From NCBI RefSeq assembly GCF_900156675.1, contig NZ_FTOH01000001.1:496001-560000 (forward strand): a stretch of 64,000 bases of DNA, in the 5' to 3' direction. The position numbers and the translations under genes were made by a program. Positions 17,770 to 25,952 of this stretch are shown here, piece after piece. The notes below the pieces were generated by a model. The model worked only from the letters and a program-made list of their open reading frames with translations. It searched no databases and was not told the DNA's origin. The stretch's first letter is position 1; every line of letters starts with the position of its first letter. This DNA is from Thalassolituus maritimus (GTDB lineage: Bacteria; Pseudomonadota; Gammaproteobacteria; Pseudomonadales; Oceanobacteraceae).

Positions 17770-20148
17770 GTGCTCGGTTCAAAAGGTGCGCCATTCAGCC
17801 TCCGCGCTCAGCTTCTGACATTTACTGCGGCTCTGGTCGTGGTGTCGTCCTGCACCGTGCTTCTGTTGGTCTTGTTCAGCAGCGGTAGCGCAATCCGCGA
17901 GACGGTTAATCAGGAGATGCGTGACGGAGTCCGGAGTTTTACTTCTGCGATTTATGCCCGCCGGCAGCAACTGATTAGCAACGCCTCTTTGCTGGTATCA
18001 GATTTTGGTTTTAAGCAGGCTGTAGCCACCAATGATGCGGAAACGATTCTCAGTATGCTGCAGAATCATGGCGAACGTGTGAGCTCGGATCTGATGGTAA
18101 TCGTTAACCTGGATGGACGCGTTGTTGCATCGACCGAGCCAACACTTACTCGTGGACAGAGGTTTTCTTACGATCGGGCCATGGGCGAGGTCAGGGCGGG
18201 TAAAACGTTCGCTGACTTTTTAGTGATAGGTGATGCTATCTATCACATGGCTCTTGTTCCAGTGCGGGCGCCCCGCCTCACGGCCATGGCAGGCATTGGT
18301 ACCAGAGTGCGTCCGGAAGATATCCGTAAATGGATCGCACAACCTAATATTCACCTCACCTTTGCCAATGGTCTACCCGGCGAGCAGGCCAACTGGGTAG
18401 TAGAAACATCGCTTCCGGATCTGAGTTCTGTTGTTGAGGCTATCCGGGCTCCAGAGAACCTGAACAGCCTTGTGCGATTGCCGTTTCAGCGGGTGCAGAA
18501 ATATTCAAGCCGAGAAGTTGATCTCTCTTCGGGAGACAGCAACGTAAAAGTATTTATGACCGAGGACTTGTCCTCCTATTTTAAATCTTATGAATTTATC
18601 AGAAACCAGATTCTGGCTATTGCTGTTCTGGTCCTGATTATTGCAGTGATCGGTAGCTTTGTTATCAGTCATAGATTGACCAAACCACTCATTATTCTCG
18701 CGGGAAAAGCACGTGAAATAGCGCGTGGTGTATACAGCGATATGTCTGAAATACCCGTAACCAGCTCTGATATCGGTAGTCTTACGCGGGCTTTCCGTCG
18801 CATGAAAGTGGACCTGGCGGAACGTGAAGAGCGCATTCTTTATCAGGCATCGCATGACTCACTTACGGGTTTATTGAATCGTGATGCCATGATTGAAGCC
18901 GTCTCGGGAATTGCTGAGCGTGGTGATAGCTTTATTCTCCTCGGCTTAAATCTGGTCGGTTTTAAAACCATCAACGACACACTGGGTATAGAGATTGGTG
19001 ACGAATGTCTGGTCACCGTTGCTAAGCGCTTACAGAAAGTTGCTCTTGAGGGGATTGCCTCAAGACACTCGGCAGACGAGTTTTCAATGCTGCTGCCAGT
19101 AACTGAGGATCAGGAAACGACGGCGCAGAAAATTCTTTCCTGTCAGCGAGTGTTGAACGACCTGGCTGCACCTATGCAAATAGATGATCTCAGTCTGACG
19201 GTAGACTATCGCGCGGGATTTATTGTTTACCCTGATCAGGCGGAATCGCCGTCACAGCTTCTGCGCCGGGGCAAGGTCGCACTAGAGCATGCGATCACCA
19301 CAGCGACTCCGCTTTATTACTTCCGTGAAGGTCAGGATAAAGTTCACCTGAAAAAGGTGAAAATTCTTAAATACCTGAAAGAAACACTCCAGAACGACGA
19401 CGACCAGTTGCAGATGTATTACCAGCCGAAATACAACGTGCGTACCGGGGAAGTTGAGAAAGCCGAAGCTCTGATCCGTTGGTTTCATCCGGATGAGGGA
19501 TTTATCCCACCTGATATGTTTATCGAACTCGCAGAACAGACGGGACTCATTGGCCTGGTCACGTCCTGGGTAATAGGCCGGGTATTGGACGATCAGGCAG
19601 ATATGAAGCGAGCCGGAATTTCATTGCAGTTATCGATCAATATGTCAGCTCAGGATCTGAGCAACGATAACTTGCGGGTGCTGATTGATCAGAAGCTGAT
19701 TGAAAATAATCTGGATGCTGCAGATATCTGTCTGGAAGTCACCGAGCGGGACATGATGACGGATGTCGACAAATCACTGGATCTACTCAATTACTATCGT
19801 AGTCGCGGTTTCCGACTATCGATCGATGATTATGGTGTCGGTTATTCAGCACTGTCGAAGCTAGCGATGATGCCCGTACACGAACTGAAAATCGATAAGT
19901 GTTTCATACTGAGACTAGCGAGCCGTGCAGATGATCAGATTATTGTTCGCTCAACGATTTCCATGGCCCATGAGCTGGGACTTTCAGTGATTGCTGAGGG
20001 CGTTGAGGACAAAGAGTCTCTTGATTTCCTGGCTACGCTCGGATGCGACTATATTCAGGGATACTTTATTGCTAAACCCATGTCCCGGGATGCACTGGGG
20101 CAATGGTTGCAGGAATTTAATCCAGACCGTCTGGTGGAGGAAAAATGA
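17770..20148 (+). CDS. GGDEF-EAL c-di-GMP phosphodiesterase with periplasmic sensor
   Basis: A 792-residue inner-membrane protein starting with GTG 4 nt after the previous stop. Two membrane helices (about 15-40 and 281-302) bound a periplasmic sensor region, followed by HAMP (about 303-355). The GGDEF domain (about 360-530) is degenerate: the signature reads HSADEF near residue 433, so cyclase activity is unlikely. The EAL domain (about 540-785) is intact: EALIRW, SINMSAQDL, LEVTERDMM, SIDDYGVGYSAL, LKIDK, IAEGVE and QGY are all present, so c-di-GMP hydrolysis is predicted. The gene is embedded between a periplasmic cupredoxin-like gene and an outer-membrane-like gene, which suggests these supply the signal. 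Confidence 0.9.
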   Translation: MLGSKGAPFSLRAQLLTFTAALVVVSSCTVLLLVLFSSGSAIRETVNQEMRDGVRSFTSAIYARRQQLISNASLLVSDFGFKQAVATNDAETILSMLQNHGERVSSDLMVIVNLDGRVVASTEPTLTRGQRFSYDRAMGEVRAGKTFADFLVIGDAIYHMALVPVRAPRLTAMAGIGTRVRPEDIRKWIAQPNIHLTFANGLPGEQANWVVETSLPDLSSVVEAIRAPENLNSLVRLPFQRVQKYSSREVDLSSGDSNVKVFMTEDLSSYFKSYEFIRNQILAIAVLVLIIAVIGSFVISHRLTKPLIILAGKAREIARGVYSDMSEIPVTSSDIGSLTRAFRRMKVDLAEREERILYQASHDSLTGLLNRDAMIEAVSGIAERGDSFILLGLNLVGFKTINDTLGIEIGDECLVTVAKRLQKVALEGIASRHSADEFSMLLPVTEDQETTAQKILSCQRVLNDLAAPMQIDDLSLTVDYRAGFIVYPDQAESPSQLLRRGKVALEHAITTATPLYYFREGQDKVHLKKVKILKYLKETLQNDDDQLQMYYQPKYNVRTGEVEKAEALIRWFHPDEGFIPPDMFIELAEQTGLIGLVTSWVIGRVLDDQADMKRAGISLQLSINMSAQDLSNDNLRVLIDQKLIENNLDAADICLEVTERDMMTDVDKSLDLLNYYRSRGFRLSIDDYGVGYSALSKLAMMPVHELKIDKCFILRLASRADDQIIVRSTISMAHELGLSVIAEGVEDKESLDFLATLGCDYIQGYFIAKPMSRDALGQWLQEFNPDRLVEEK

Positions 20149-20993
20149 AGACTAAACTAATCACATTAACAGCGGTAGCCATATCCACTCTGGCCGTCGC
20201 TGATGTCAATGCCGGTTCACGCTTGATAGCGACATCTGGCGTCACTCAGCTTGAGGGTGGAGCTGGCGGTGGTCTGACTCCATGGGCGGTCATCAGCGGC
20301 TATGCCGATGAAGGCGAATATTCCATTGGTGCATTTCACACGTCGACCGACGTGCAGGATTTCCGCCTGAAGGTAAATGGGGTTTCAGCCAGTTACGACA
20401 ATCGGTTTGAAATCAGTGCTGCTCTGCAAAGCTTCGAGATTAAAGGCGTAGCAGGAGATCTGAGGCAGGAAATTTACGGAGCCAAATACCGGATTTATGG
20501 TGATGCTATTTATAGTGCTCTACCACAAGTCGCAGCAGGTATTCAGTACAAACGACTTCTCGATGGCGATATTGCAGACGCGGTAGGAGCCGAAGATAGC
20601 GATTCAGGCATTGATTACTACGTGTCTGCGACCAAAGTTCATCTGGCGGCTGTCGCAGGCTATCACTTTTTATGGAATGCCACATTGCGGGCAACGCAGG
20701 CTAACCAGATGGGATTGCTGGGATACGGTGGCGATGATGAATCAGGCTACACATTACAGCCTGAAGTATCAGCTCTGGTGCTGTTGACGGATGACCTGGC
20801 CCTAGGGGCTGAATACCGGAAAAAGCCGGATAACCTGAGTGCATTTGACGAAGACAGCTTCAGCGATCTTTTCGTCGCCTGGTTCCCTAATAAAAATGTC
20901 AATCTGACTCTGGCGTATGCCGACCTCGGTAGTATTGCCGGTAGCGAAGATCAGGATGGCTTTTACTTTTCTATTTCAAGCTGGTTTAAATAA
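20145..20993 (+). CDS. DUF3034 family outer-membrane-like protein
   Basis: A 282-residue exported protein; ATG overlaps the previous stop by 4 nt behind a strong GGAGG. The signal peptide ends near VADVNAGSR. GGAGGGLTPWAVISGY just after it is characteristic of DUF3034. The rest is alternating beta-strand sequence ending in FYFSISSWFK, consistent with an outer-membrane barrel. Function is not known. Its fixed position in this operon between the EAL protein and the haemoglobin suggests they act in one pathway. Confidence 0.78.
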   Translation: MKTKLITLTAVAISTLAVADVNAGSRLIATSGVTQLEGGAGGGLTPWAVISGYADEGEYSIGAFHTSTDVQDFRLKVNGVSASYDNRFEISAALQSFEIKGVAGDLRQEIYGAKYRIYGDAIYSALPQVAAGIQYKRLLDGDIADAVGAEDSDSGIDYYVSATKVHLAAVAGYHFLWNATLRATQANQMGLLGYGGDDESGYTLQPEVSALVLLTDDLALGAEYRKKPDNLSAFDEDSFSDLFVAWFPNKNVNLTLAYADLGSIAGSEDQDGFYFSISSWFK

Positions 20994-21002
20994 GGAAGTA
21001 TC

Positions 21003-21425
21003 ATGATTAAAAAATTGACTTGTATTGCTGCCTTGTTTACGGGCCTGGCCTGTTTCAATGTCGCTCAGGCGGATGATTATTATCAGGAGCTCGGTGGCAA
21101 AGAAGGCGTAGAGAAAATCGTTGATAATTTTATTAATGAAATATCTTTCGACCAGAACATCGTAAAGTTTTTCGAAGGCACGGATATCACCCGACTTCGA
21201 GAAAAACTCATTGAGCAGTTCTGTCATGAAAGTGGTGGGCCGTGTGAGTATACCGGTGACTCCATGAAAGACGTTCATGCCGGCATGAAGATAACAAAGG
21301 CGGAGTTTAATCGGGTAGTCGAGCTGCTACAGGCAGCTATGGATGATGCAGGAACGCCTCAGACTGCTCAGAACCGACTGATACGCTCGCTGGCGCCTAT
21401 GCGCCCCGATATCATTCATCAATGA
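21003..21425 (+). CDS. Exported group 1 truncated haemoglobin
   Basis: A 140-residue protein with a signal peptide (MIKKLTCIAALFTGLACFN, cleavage near AQA-DD) followed by a 2-on-2 globin of group 1. LGGKEGVEKIVDNF is the family opening, and the proximal haem histidine is in MKDVHAGMKI. Two cysteines (FCHESGGPC) could form a disulfide in the periplasm. Most truncated haemoglobins are cytoplasmic, so the export signal is notable. AAGGAAG precedes the ATG. It ends the operon and is followed by a terminator. Oxygen or nitric-oxide binding in the periplasm is inferred. Confidence 0.88.
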   Translation: MIKKLTCIAALFTGLACFNVAQADDYYQELGGKEGVEKIVDNFINEISFDQNIVKFFEGTDITRLREKLIEQFCHESGGPCEYTGDSMKDVHAGMKITKAEFNRVVELLQAAMDDAGTPQTAQNRLIRSLAPMRPDIIHQ

Positions 21426-21432
21426 GTTTGTT

Positions 21433-21475
21433 CCCGATGGTGAAAGAACTGTTTTGTCGCCATCGGGATTTTCTT
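21433..21475 (+). terminator. Terminator after truncated haemoglobin
   Basis: CCCGATGGTGA pairs with TCGCCATCGGG across a 13-nt loop (one G-U pair), followed by ATTTTCTTT. Ends the 17073-21425 operon. Confidence 0.75.
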
Positions 21476-21547
21476 TACTAAGAATGATTGAAAGACCTAT
21501 CGAGCCATAGCATAGTAATCGTCCATTTCATCGATGTGAGACGACTC

Positions 21548-22042
21548 ATGGCAACTGTTACTTTGCAAGGCAATCCTTTTTCAACGGCTGGTGAGCTGCC
21601 ACCAGTAGGTTCAAAAGCGCCTGGTTTTACTCTTGCAGCCGCAGATCTCAGTGATCTGACTCTTGATAGCCTGTCGGGGAAGCGGGTTATTCTGAACGTC
21701 TTCCCGTCTGTTGATACGCCTACCTGCGCTACTTCTGTGCGTAAGTTTAATGAGAAAGCCGCGTCTCTGGATAACGTTGTTGTTGTCTGTATCTCTGCTG
21801 ATCTGCCCTTTGCGATGGCGAGATTCTGTGGCGCCGAGGGCATTGATAACGTACTCGTTGGTTCCACTTTCCGCTCCAGTTTTGGCGATAACTACGGCGT
21901 AACCTTCGTTGAAGGGCCGCTGACCGGGCTGCTATCACGCTCTGTTGTGGTTGTTGATACGGATGGCTCTGTGCTGCATATCGAACAAGTGGGTGAAACT
22001 GCCGACGAGCCGGATTACGACGCCGCTCTGGCCGTTCTTTGA
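21548..22042 (+). CDS. tpx: Thiol peroxidase, 2-Cys peroxiredoxin
   Basis: A 164-residue atypical 2-Cys peroxiredoxin that reduces hydrogen peroxide and organic peroxides using thioredoxin. The start is placed at ATG 21548 because Tpx proteins begin M-x-x-VTLxGNP; the 20 codons open upstream are not conserved sequence. The peroxidatic cysteine is C60 in SVDTPTCATSVRKFN and the resolving cysteine is C94 in MARFCGAEG, matching the spacing in E. coli Tpx. The length is full. It is monocistronic, with a terminator directly behind. Confidence 0.95.
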   Translation: MATVTLQGNPFSTAGELPPVGSKAPGFTLAAADLSDLTLDSLSGKRVILNVFPSVDTPTCATSVRKFNEKAASLDNVVVVCISADLPFAMARFCGAEGIDNVLVGSTFRSSFGDNYGVTFVEGPLTGLLSRSVVVVDTDGSVLHIEQVGETADEPDYDAALAVL

Positions 22043-22057
22043 TTTACCAATAAGCTG

Positions 22058-22088
22058 AAAGCTGGCTGCTTACGAGGGCCGGCTTTTT
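22058..22088 (+). terminator. tpx terminator
   Basis: AAAGCTGGC pairs with GCCGGCTTT (one G-U) and is followed by further T residues, 15 nt after the tpx stop. Confidence 0.7.
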
Positions 22089-22140
22089 GTATTTCTGATC
22101 TGGTTGATGTCGGATCTTTTACTCCTCAGGTTCAGAGTTA

Positions 22141-23016
22141 ATGAAAAAATTGATCTGGCTCCCCATAGCCTCGATCTTAAGTGCATGTAGCCCATTGGGC
22201 CTCGTGAACGGAATTTCGAACGTTTACAACGCAGATCTTCGTAAAGACATCGCTTACGGTGAGCACGAACGCCACAAGCTCGATCTGTACCTTCCTGAGA
22301 AAAAAGAACGTCGTCCACCGGAAGAGAAGACACCAGTTATTCTCTTTTTTTATGGCGGCAGCTGGAATAGTGGCTCTCGCAGCGACTACCGCTTTGTCGG
22401 CCGGCGACTGGCCAGTGAAGGCTATATTGTCGCCGTTGCTGACTACCGTCTCTATCCGGAAGTGCGTTACCCCGAGTTTCTGTACGACAGCGCCGGAGCC
22501 GTGCGTAAGTTATCCGAAATTATCCGCTCCGGGGATCTTCAGGAGTACAATCCTGACCCGAGAATGACGTTGGTTGGCCATAGTGCAGGCGCCTACAATG
22601 CGGCCATGATGGCACTTGATAAGACCTGGCTTGGTCGTGAGAATCTCGATCGTTCAGACGTCTTAAATGGCTGGGTAGGCATTGCCGGACCATACGATCT
22701 GTATCCGATCAAAATCGAAGAGGTGAGGCCTGTATTCTTTCATCCGGATTATCCGCCAGATTCGAACCCAATTGAGTTTGCTTCCGAGGCTGTTGTTCCT
22801 GCGCTGCTTCTGGTTCCTGAAAATGATGACCTGGTTGACCCGCAAAGAAACAGCTTTGCCATGGCAGACAAGCTTCAGGAAGCCGGTAAAGATGTCGCTA
22901 TTCAGCAACTGGAAGGTACGTCCCACGTGACGATTATCGGTACCATGTCACCACTGTTGTTTTTTAAGGCCAGCAGTGCTGAGCCTGTTATCGAATTTGT
23001 CGAAACGCTGCGCTAA
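22141..23016 (+). CDS. Lipoprotein alpha/beta-hydrolase (esterase)
   Basis: A 291-residue protein with a lipoprotein signal (MKKLIWLPIASILSAC; lipobox LSAC, Cys16), so it is likely anchored to a membrane. The core resembles carboxylesterases of the alpha/beta-hydrolase fold: the oxyanion region YGGSW, nucleophile S148 in VGHSAGAYNA, acid in PENDDLVDP and histidine in GTSHVTI. Members of this family hydrolyse short-chain esters; the substrate here is unknown. It has its own terminator, shared with the convergent symporter operon. Confidence 0.82.
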   Translation: MKKLIWLPIASILSACSPLGLVNGISNVYNADLRKDIAYGEHERHKLDLYLPEKKERRPPEEKTPVILFFYGGSWNSGSRSDYRFVGRRLASEGYIVAVADYRLYPEVRYPEFLYDSAGAVRKLSEIIRSGDLQEYNPDPRMTLVGHSAGAYNAAMMALDKTWLGRENLDRSDVLNGWVGIAGPYDLYPIKIEEVRPVFFHPDYPPDSNPIEFASEAVVPALLLVPENDDLVDPQRNSFAMADKLQEAGKDVAIQQLEGTSHVTIIGTMSPLLFFKASSAEPVIEFVETLR

Positions 23017-23041
23017 CAGGCGATTGAAGATCCAAAAAAAA

Positions 23042-23067
23042 GCCCCGGCACTGCCGGGGCTTTTTTT
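23042..23067. terminator. Bidirectional terminator
   Basis: GCCCCGGC-ACT-GCCGGGGC flanked by A-rich sequence on the left and seven T on the right, so it can end both the esterase gene and the minus-strand symporter operon. Confidence 0.9.
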
Positions 23068-23087
23068 GTTTAGAACCACTGCTTTAA

Positions 23088-24866
23088 TCAGTGATCCTGA
23101 GCGTCTCCTGCACCTTTCGGTACACGGATGTCTTCAACCATCTGGCGGATATCGTCAGGCACAGGTGCCGTCATGTTCGATACCACAAACGCCACGACGA
23201 AGTTGAGCAAGGCACCCAGTGCACCGAAGGCTTCTGGTGAAACACCAAGGAACCAGTTGTCCGGAGTATTCGCCAGCAGTTCAGTGCCGGGAATAAACAG
23301 GAAGCCTTTGTAGCTGAAGATGTAGAGCAGGGTGCTCAACAGACCCGCCAGCATACCGGCAATTGCACCTTGTTTGTTCACCTTCGTTGAGAAGATACCC
23401 ATCATCAGTACAGGGAAGATCGAAGACGCAGCCAGACCAAAGGCGAGAGCCACTACCTGCGCTGCGAAGCCCGGAGGATTCAGGCCGAGGTAGCCAGCCA
23501 CCAGAATCGCGCCGGCCATCGCAATACGCGCTGATAAGAGTTCGCTCTTCTCACTGATGCCTGTCATAAAGGTACGCTTCAGCAGGTCATGAGAGATCGC
23601 TGTTGAGATCGCCAGCAGTAGGCCGGCAGCGGTAGACAGTGCAGCGGCAAGACCACCGGCGGCAACCAGTGCAATCACCCAGTCCGGCAGCTTCGCGATT
23701 TCAGGGTTGGCCAGTACCATAATGTCACGGTCGACTTTCACCATCTCGTTGCCTTTCCAGCCGTATTCGGCTTCGGCTTTCGCAGCGAATTCCGCATTGC
23801 CATCGTTGTAGTACTGAATACGACCATCACCGTTCTTATCTTCAAACTGCAACAGTCCGGTATTTTCCCAGTTCTTAAACCAATCTGGACGTTCCTCGTA
23901 GACAAGGTTGCCTTGCGGATCGCCGACTTCACCATGCTGAATGGTATTGGTCAGATTCAGACGTGCCATCGAGCCAACAGCCGGTGCTGTGGTGTACAGA
24001 ATAGCGATGAACAGCAGAGCCCAACCAGCAGACGTACGGGCATCGCTCACTTTAGGTACAGTGAAGAAACGAATGATGACGTGTGGCAGACCGGCTGTAC
24101 CCAGCATCAGCGACAGGGTATACATCATCATATTGAAGGTACCGCCTTTCTGGGCCGTGTATTCCGCAAAACCGAGGTCAACCAGCGTCTGGTCGAGTTT
24201 CAGCAGAAGCGGTGTCCCGTCAGCCGTGTCACCGATCAGGCCCAGCTGAGGCAGTGGGTTACCGGTCAGGTTCAGTGAGATAAATACCGCAGGGACGGTA
24301 TAAGCGAAAATCAGTACGCAGTACTGCGCAATCTGTGTGTAGGTAACACCCTTCATACCACCGAGTACGGCGTAGAAGAATACGATCGCCATACCTGAGT
24401 ACAGGCCGGTCGCGTAGTCAACGTCGAGGAAGCGGGAGAAGGCCACACCAATACCTTTCATCTGACCGATTACATAGGTCAGCGACGCTACGATCAGACA
24501 GATCACAGCAACGATACGGGCGGTGCTTGAATAAAAGCGGTCACCGATAAAGTCAGGCACTGTGAACTTACCGAACTTACGCAGGTAAGGTGCAAGGCAG
24601 AGTGCCAGCAGCACATAACCACCGGTCCAGCCCATCAGGAAGATAGAGGCGTCGTAGCCTTTAAAGGCAATCAGACCCGCCATTGAGATAAATGATGCGG
24701 CTGACATCCAGTCCGCGGCCGTTGCCATACCGTTGGCGACCGGGTGAATGCCGCGGCCAGCAGCATAATATTCGCCCGTTGTTCCGGCTCGTGCCCAGAT
24801 GGCAATACCGATATAGAGCGAGAAGGTAAGGCCGACAACAATATAGGTCAGGGTTTGCAGATCCAT
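23088..24866 (-). CDS. Sodium:solute symporter large subunit (VC_2705 type)
   Basis: A 592-residue SLC5/SSS inner-membrane transporter. YYAAGRGIHPVANGMATAAD and WMSAASFISMAGLI mark the ActP-like group. Unlike the symporter at 12988-14469 it carries a hydrophilic insertion of about 100 residues (about 312-400) with DKNGDGRIQYYNDGN, which looks like an EF-hand-type calcium loop, before AALSTAAGLLLAISTAISHD. This insertion and the small DUF4212 partner 12 nt upstream are typical of the VC_2705 subfamily. GAGGAG precedes the ATG. Likely substrates are acetate or other short carboxylates; inferred from family and from the acs-like upstream dyad. Confidence 0.88.
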   Translation of the reverse strand: MDLQTLTYIVVGLTFSLYIGIAIWARAGTTGEYYAAGRGIHPVANGMATAADWMSAASFISMAGLIAFKGYDASIFLMGWTGGYVLLALCLAPYLRKFGKFTVPDFIGDRFYSSTARIVAVICLIVASLTYVIGQMKGIGVAFSRFLDVDYATGLYSGMAIVFFYAVLGGMKGVTYTQIAQYCVLIFAYTVPAVFISLNLTGNPLPQLGLIGDTADGTPLLLKLDQTLVDLGFAEYTAQKGGTFNMMMYTLSLMLGTAGLPHVIIRFFTVPKVSDARTSAGWALLFIAILYTTAPAVGSMARLNLTNTIQHGEVGDPQGNLVYEERPDWFKNWENTGLLQFEDKNGDGRIQYYNDGNAEFAAKAEAEYGWKGNEMVKVDRDIMVLANPEIAKLPDWVIALVAAGGLAAALSTAAGLLLAISTAISHDLLKRTFMTGISEKSELLSARIAMAGAILVAGYLGLNPPGFAAQVVALAFGLAASSIFPVLMMGIFSTKVNKQGAIAGMLAGLLSTLLYIFSYKGFLFIPGTELLANTPDNWFLGVSPEAFGALGALLNFVVAFVVSNMTAPVPDDIRQMVEDIRVPKGAGDAQDH

Positions 24867-24878
24867 AACAGGCTCCTC

Positions 24879-25148
24879 TTATTCGTCGTCATCAACGCCG
24901 AACTCACGATCGAGTTCGCGCATTTTTTTGGCGTAAATAAACACAATGGCCAGGAACACATAAATGGACCCCTGTTGTGCGAACCAGAAGCCAAGGCCTA
25001 CACCACCGACCGGAATCGCATCCAGAACTGGACGCAACAGAATGCCAAACCCGTATGAAACGACTGCCCAAATAACCAGCAGTACGAACATCAGATTCAG
25101 GTTTTTTTGCCAATAGGCCTTTTTATCTTCGTCAGACCGGAAAGCCAT
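24879..25148 (-). CDS. DUF4212 symporter small subunit
   Basis: An 89-residue membrane protein with two helices (about 16-38 and 50-72) and an acidic C-terminus (GVDDDE). AYWQKNLNLMFVLLVIWAVV and FWFAQQGSIYVFLAIVFIYA are the family hallmarks. It is the first gene of a two-gene operon with the large symporter subunit. GAGGAG lies 7 nt upstream of the ATG. It is taken to be an accessory subunit needed for symporter function or stability. Confidence 0.9.
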   Translation of the reverse strand: MAFRSDEDKKAYWQKNLNLMFVLLVIWAVVSYGFGILLRPVLDAIPVGGVGLGFWFAQQGSIYVFLAIVFIYAKKMRELDREFGVDDDE

Positions 25149-25211
25149 AACCCACTCCTCGTTTTTATTGGTACTTCACCAAACTAGCCTTGAGGGATGT
25201 CGCAGAACAGC

Positions 25212-25226
25212 TAGACCTTGGTATTA
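25212..25226. promoter_or_regulatory. TAGACC dyad upstream of DUF4212/SSS operon
   Basis: TAGACCTTGGTATTA, an imperfect dyad (TAGACC/GGTATTA), lies 64 nt upstream of the DUF4212 start and shares CTAGACC with the acs control region. A second perfect dyad TTGGTACTTCACCAA sits at 25168-25182. Both fall in the 162-nt region divergent with marC. Confidence 0.35.
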
Positions 25227-25310
25227 ACGCCCGGATTACGGGCATTCACTGGAGTCGACTTTGGGGGAGTGCTAGAGTCAAAGTTGAACAGGATAAAACA
25301 AGGTTGAGTT

Positions 25311-25952
25311 GTGCTAGAAATCGCTGCAATCACACTGGCCACGCTGTTTGCGACGGTCAGTCCGATTGATATTTCCGCTATTTTTGCGGCGTTAACATCT
25401 GAATATTCGGATCAGAAACGTAAGAAAACGGCGATCCGGTCTGTTGTGGTTGCGACTATAGTCTTACTCATTTTCGCCATCCTGGGTGAGGCCTTGTTGT
25501 CCGTTCTGGGAATTTCGATGGCCTCATTACGTACTGCCGGTGGCATTATTTTGCTGTTGATTGGTATCGAAATGGTGTTTGCGAGGACTTCGGGGGCCAG
25601 CAGTACAACCGAACTTGAGGACGAAGAAACACAGGAGCGTCAGGATGTTTCTGTGTTCCCCATGGCATTGCCTCTGATTGCCGGGCCCGGAAGTATGGGG
25701 GCCGTTATGCTGATGATGGCCCACGCCAGCGATATTTATCAGCAAGCCACCGTGGTTGTGTGCATTCTGGCCATTATGATTCTGACGTTGATCTGTCTGT
25801 TTGCTGCAACTCCGATTACCCGCTTGCTGGGGGTAACCGGAATGCATGTGATTATGCGGGTAATGGGGGTATTACTGTGCGCTCTGGCCGTTCAGTTTAT
25901 CTTTGACGGCATCATCGAGAGTGGATTGCTGGCGCCGGTCCACCAGGAGTAG
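25311..25952 (+). CDS. MarC-family membrane protein
   Basis: A 213-residue inner-membrane protein with six helices. TVSPIDISAIFAALTSEYS at the start and FPMALPLIAGPGSMGAVML in the middle are the paired MarC-family signatures around helices 1 and 4. The GTG start is preceded by AAGG. Transport substrate unknown; the name derives from a multiple antibiotic resistance locus, but the family is not shown to give resistance. Its 3' end overlaps the convergent RND gene by 81 nt. Confidence 0.87.
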   Translation: MLEIAAITLATLFATVSPIDISAIFAALTSEYSDQKRKKTAIRSVVVATIVLLIFAILGEALLSVLGISMASLRTAGGIILLLIGIEMVFARTSGASSTTELEDEETQERQDVSVFPMALPLIAGPGSMGAVMLMMAHASDIYQQATVVVCILAIMILTLICLFAATPITRLLGVTGMHVIMRVMGVLLCALAVQFIFDGIIESGLLAPVHQE

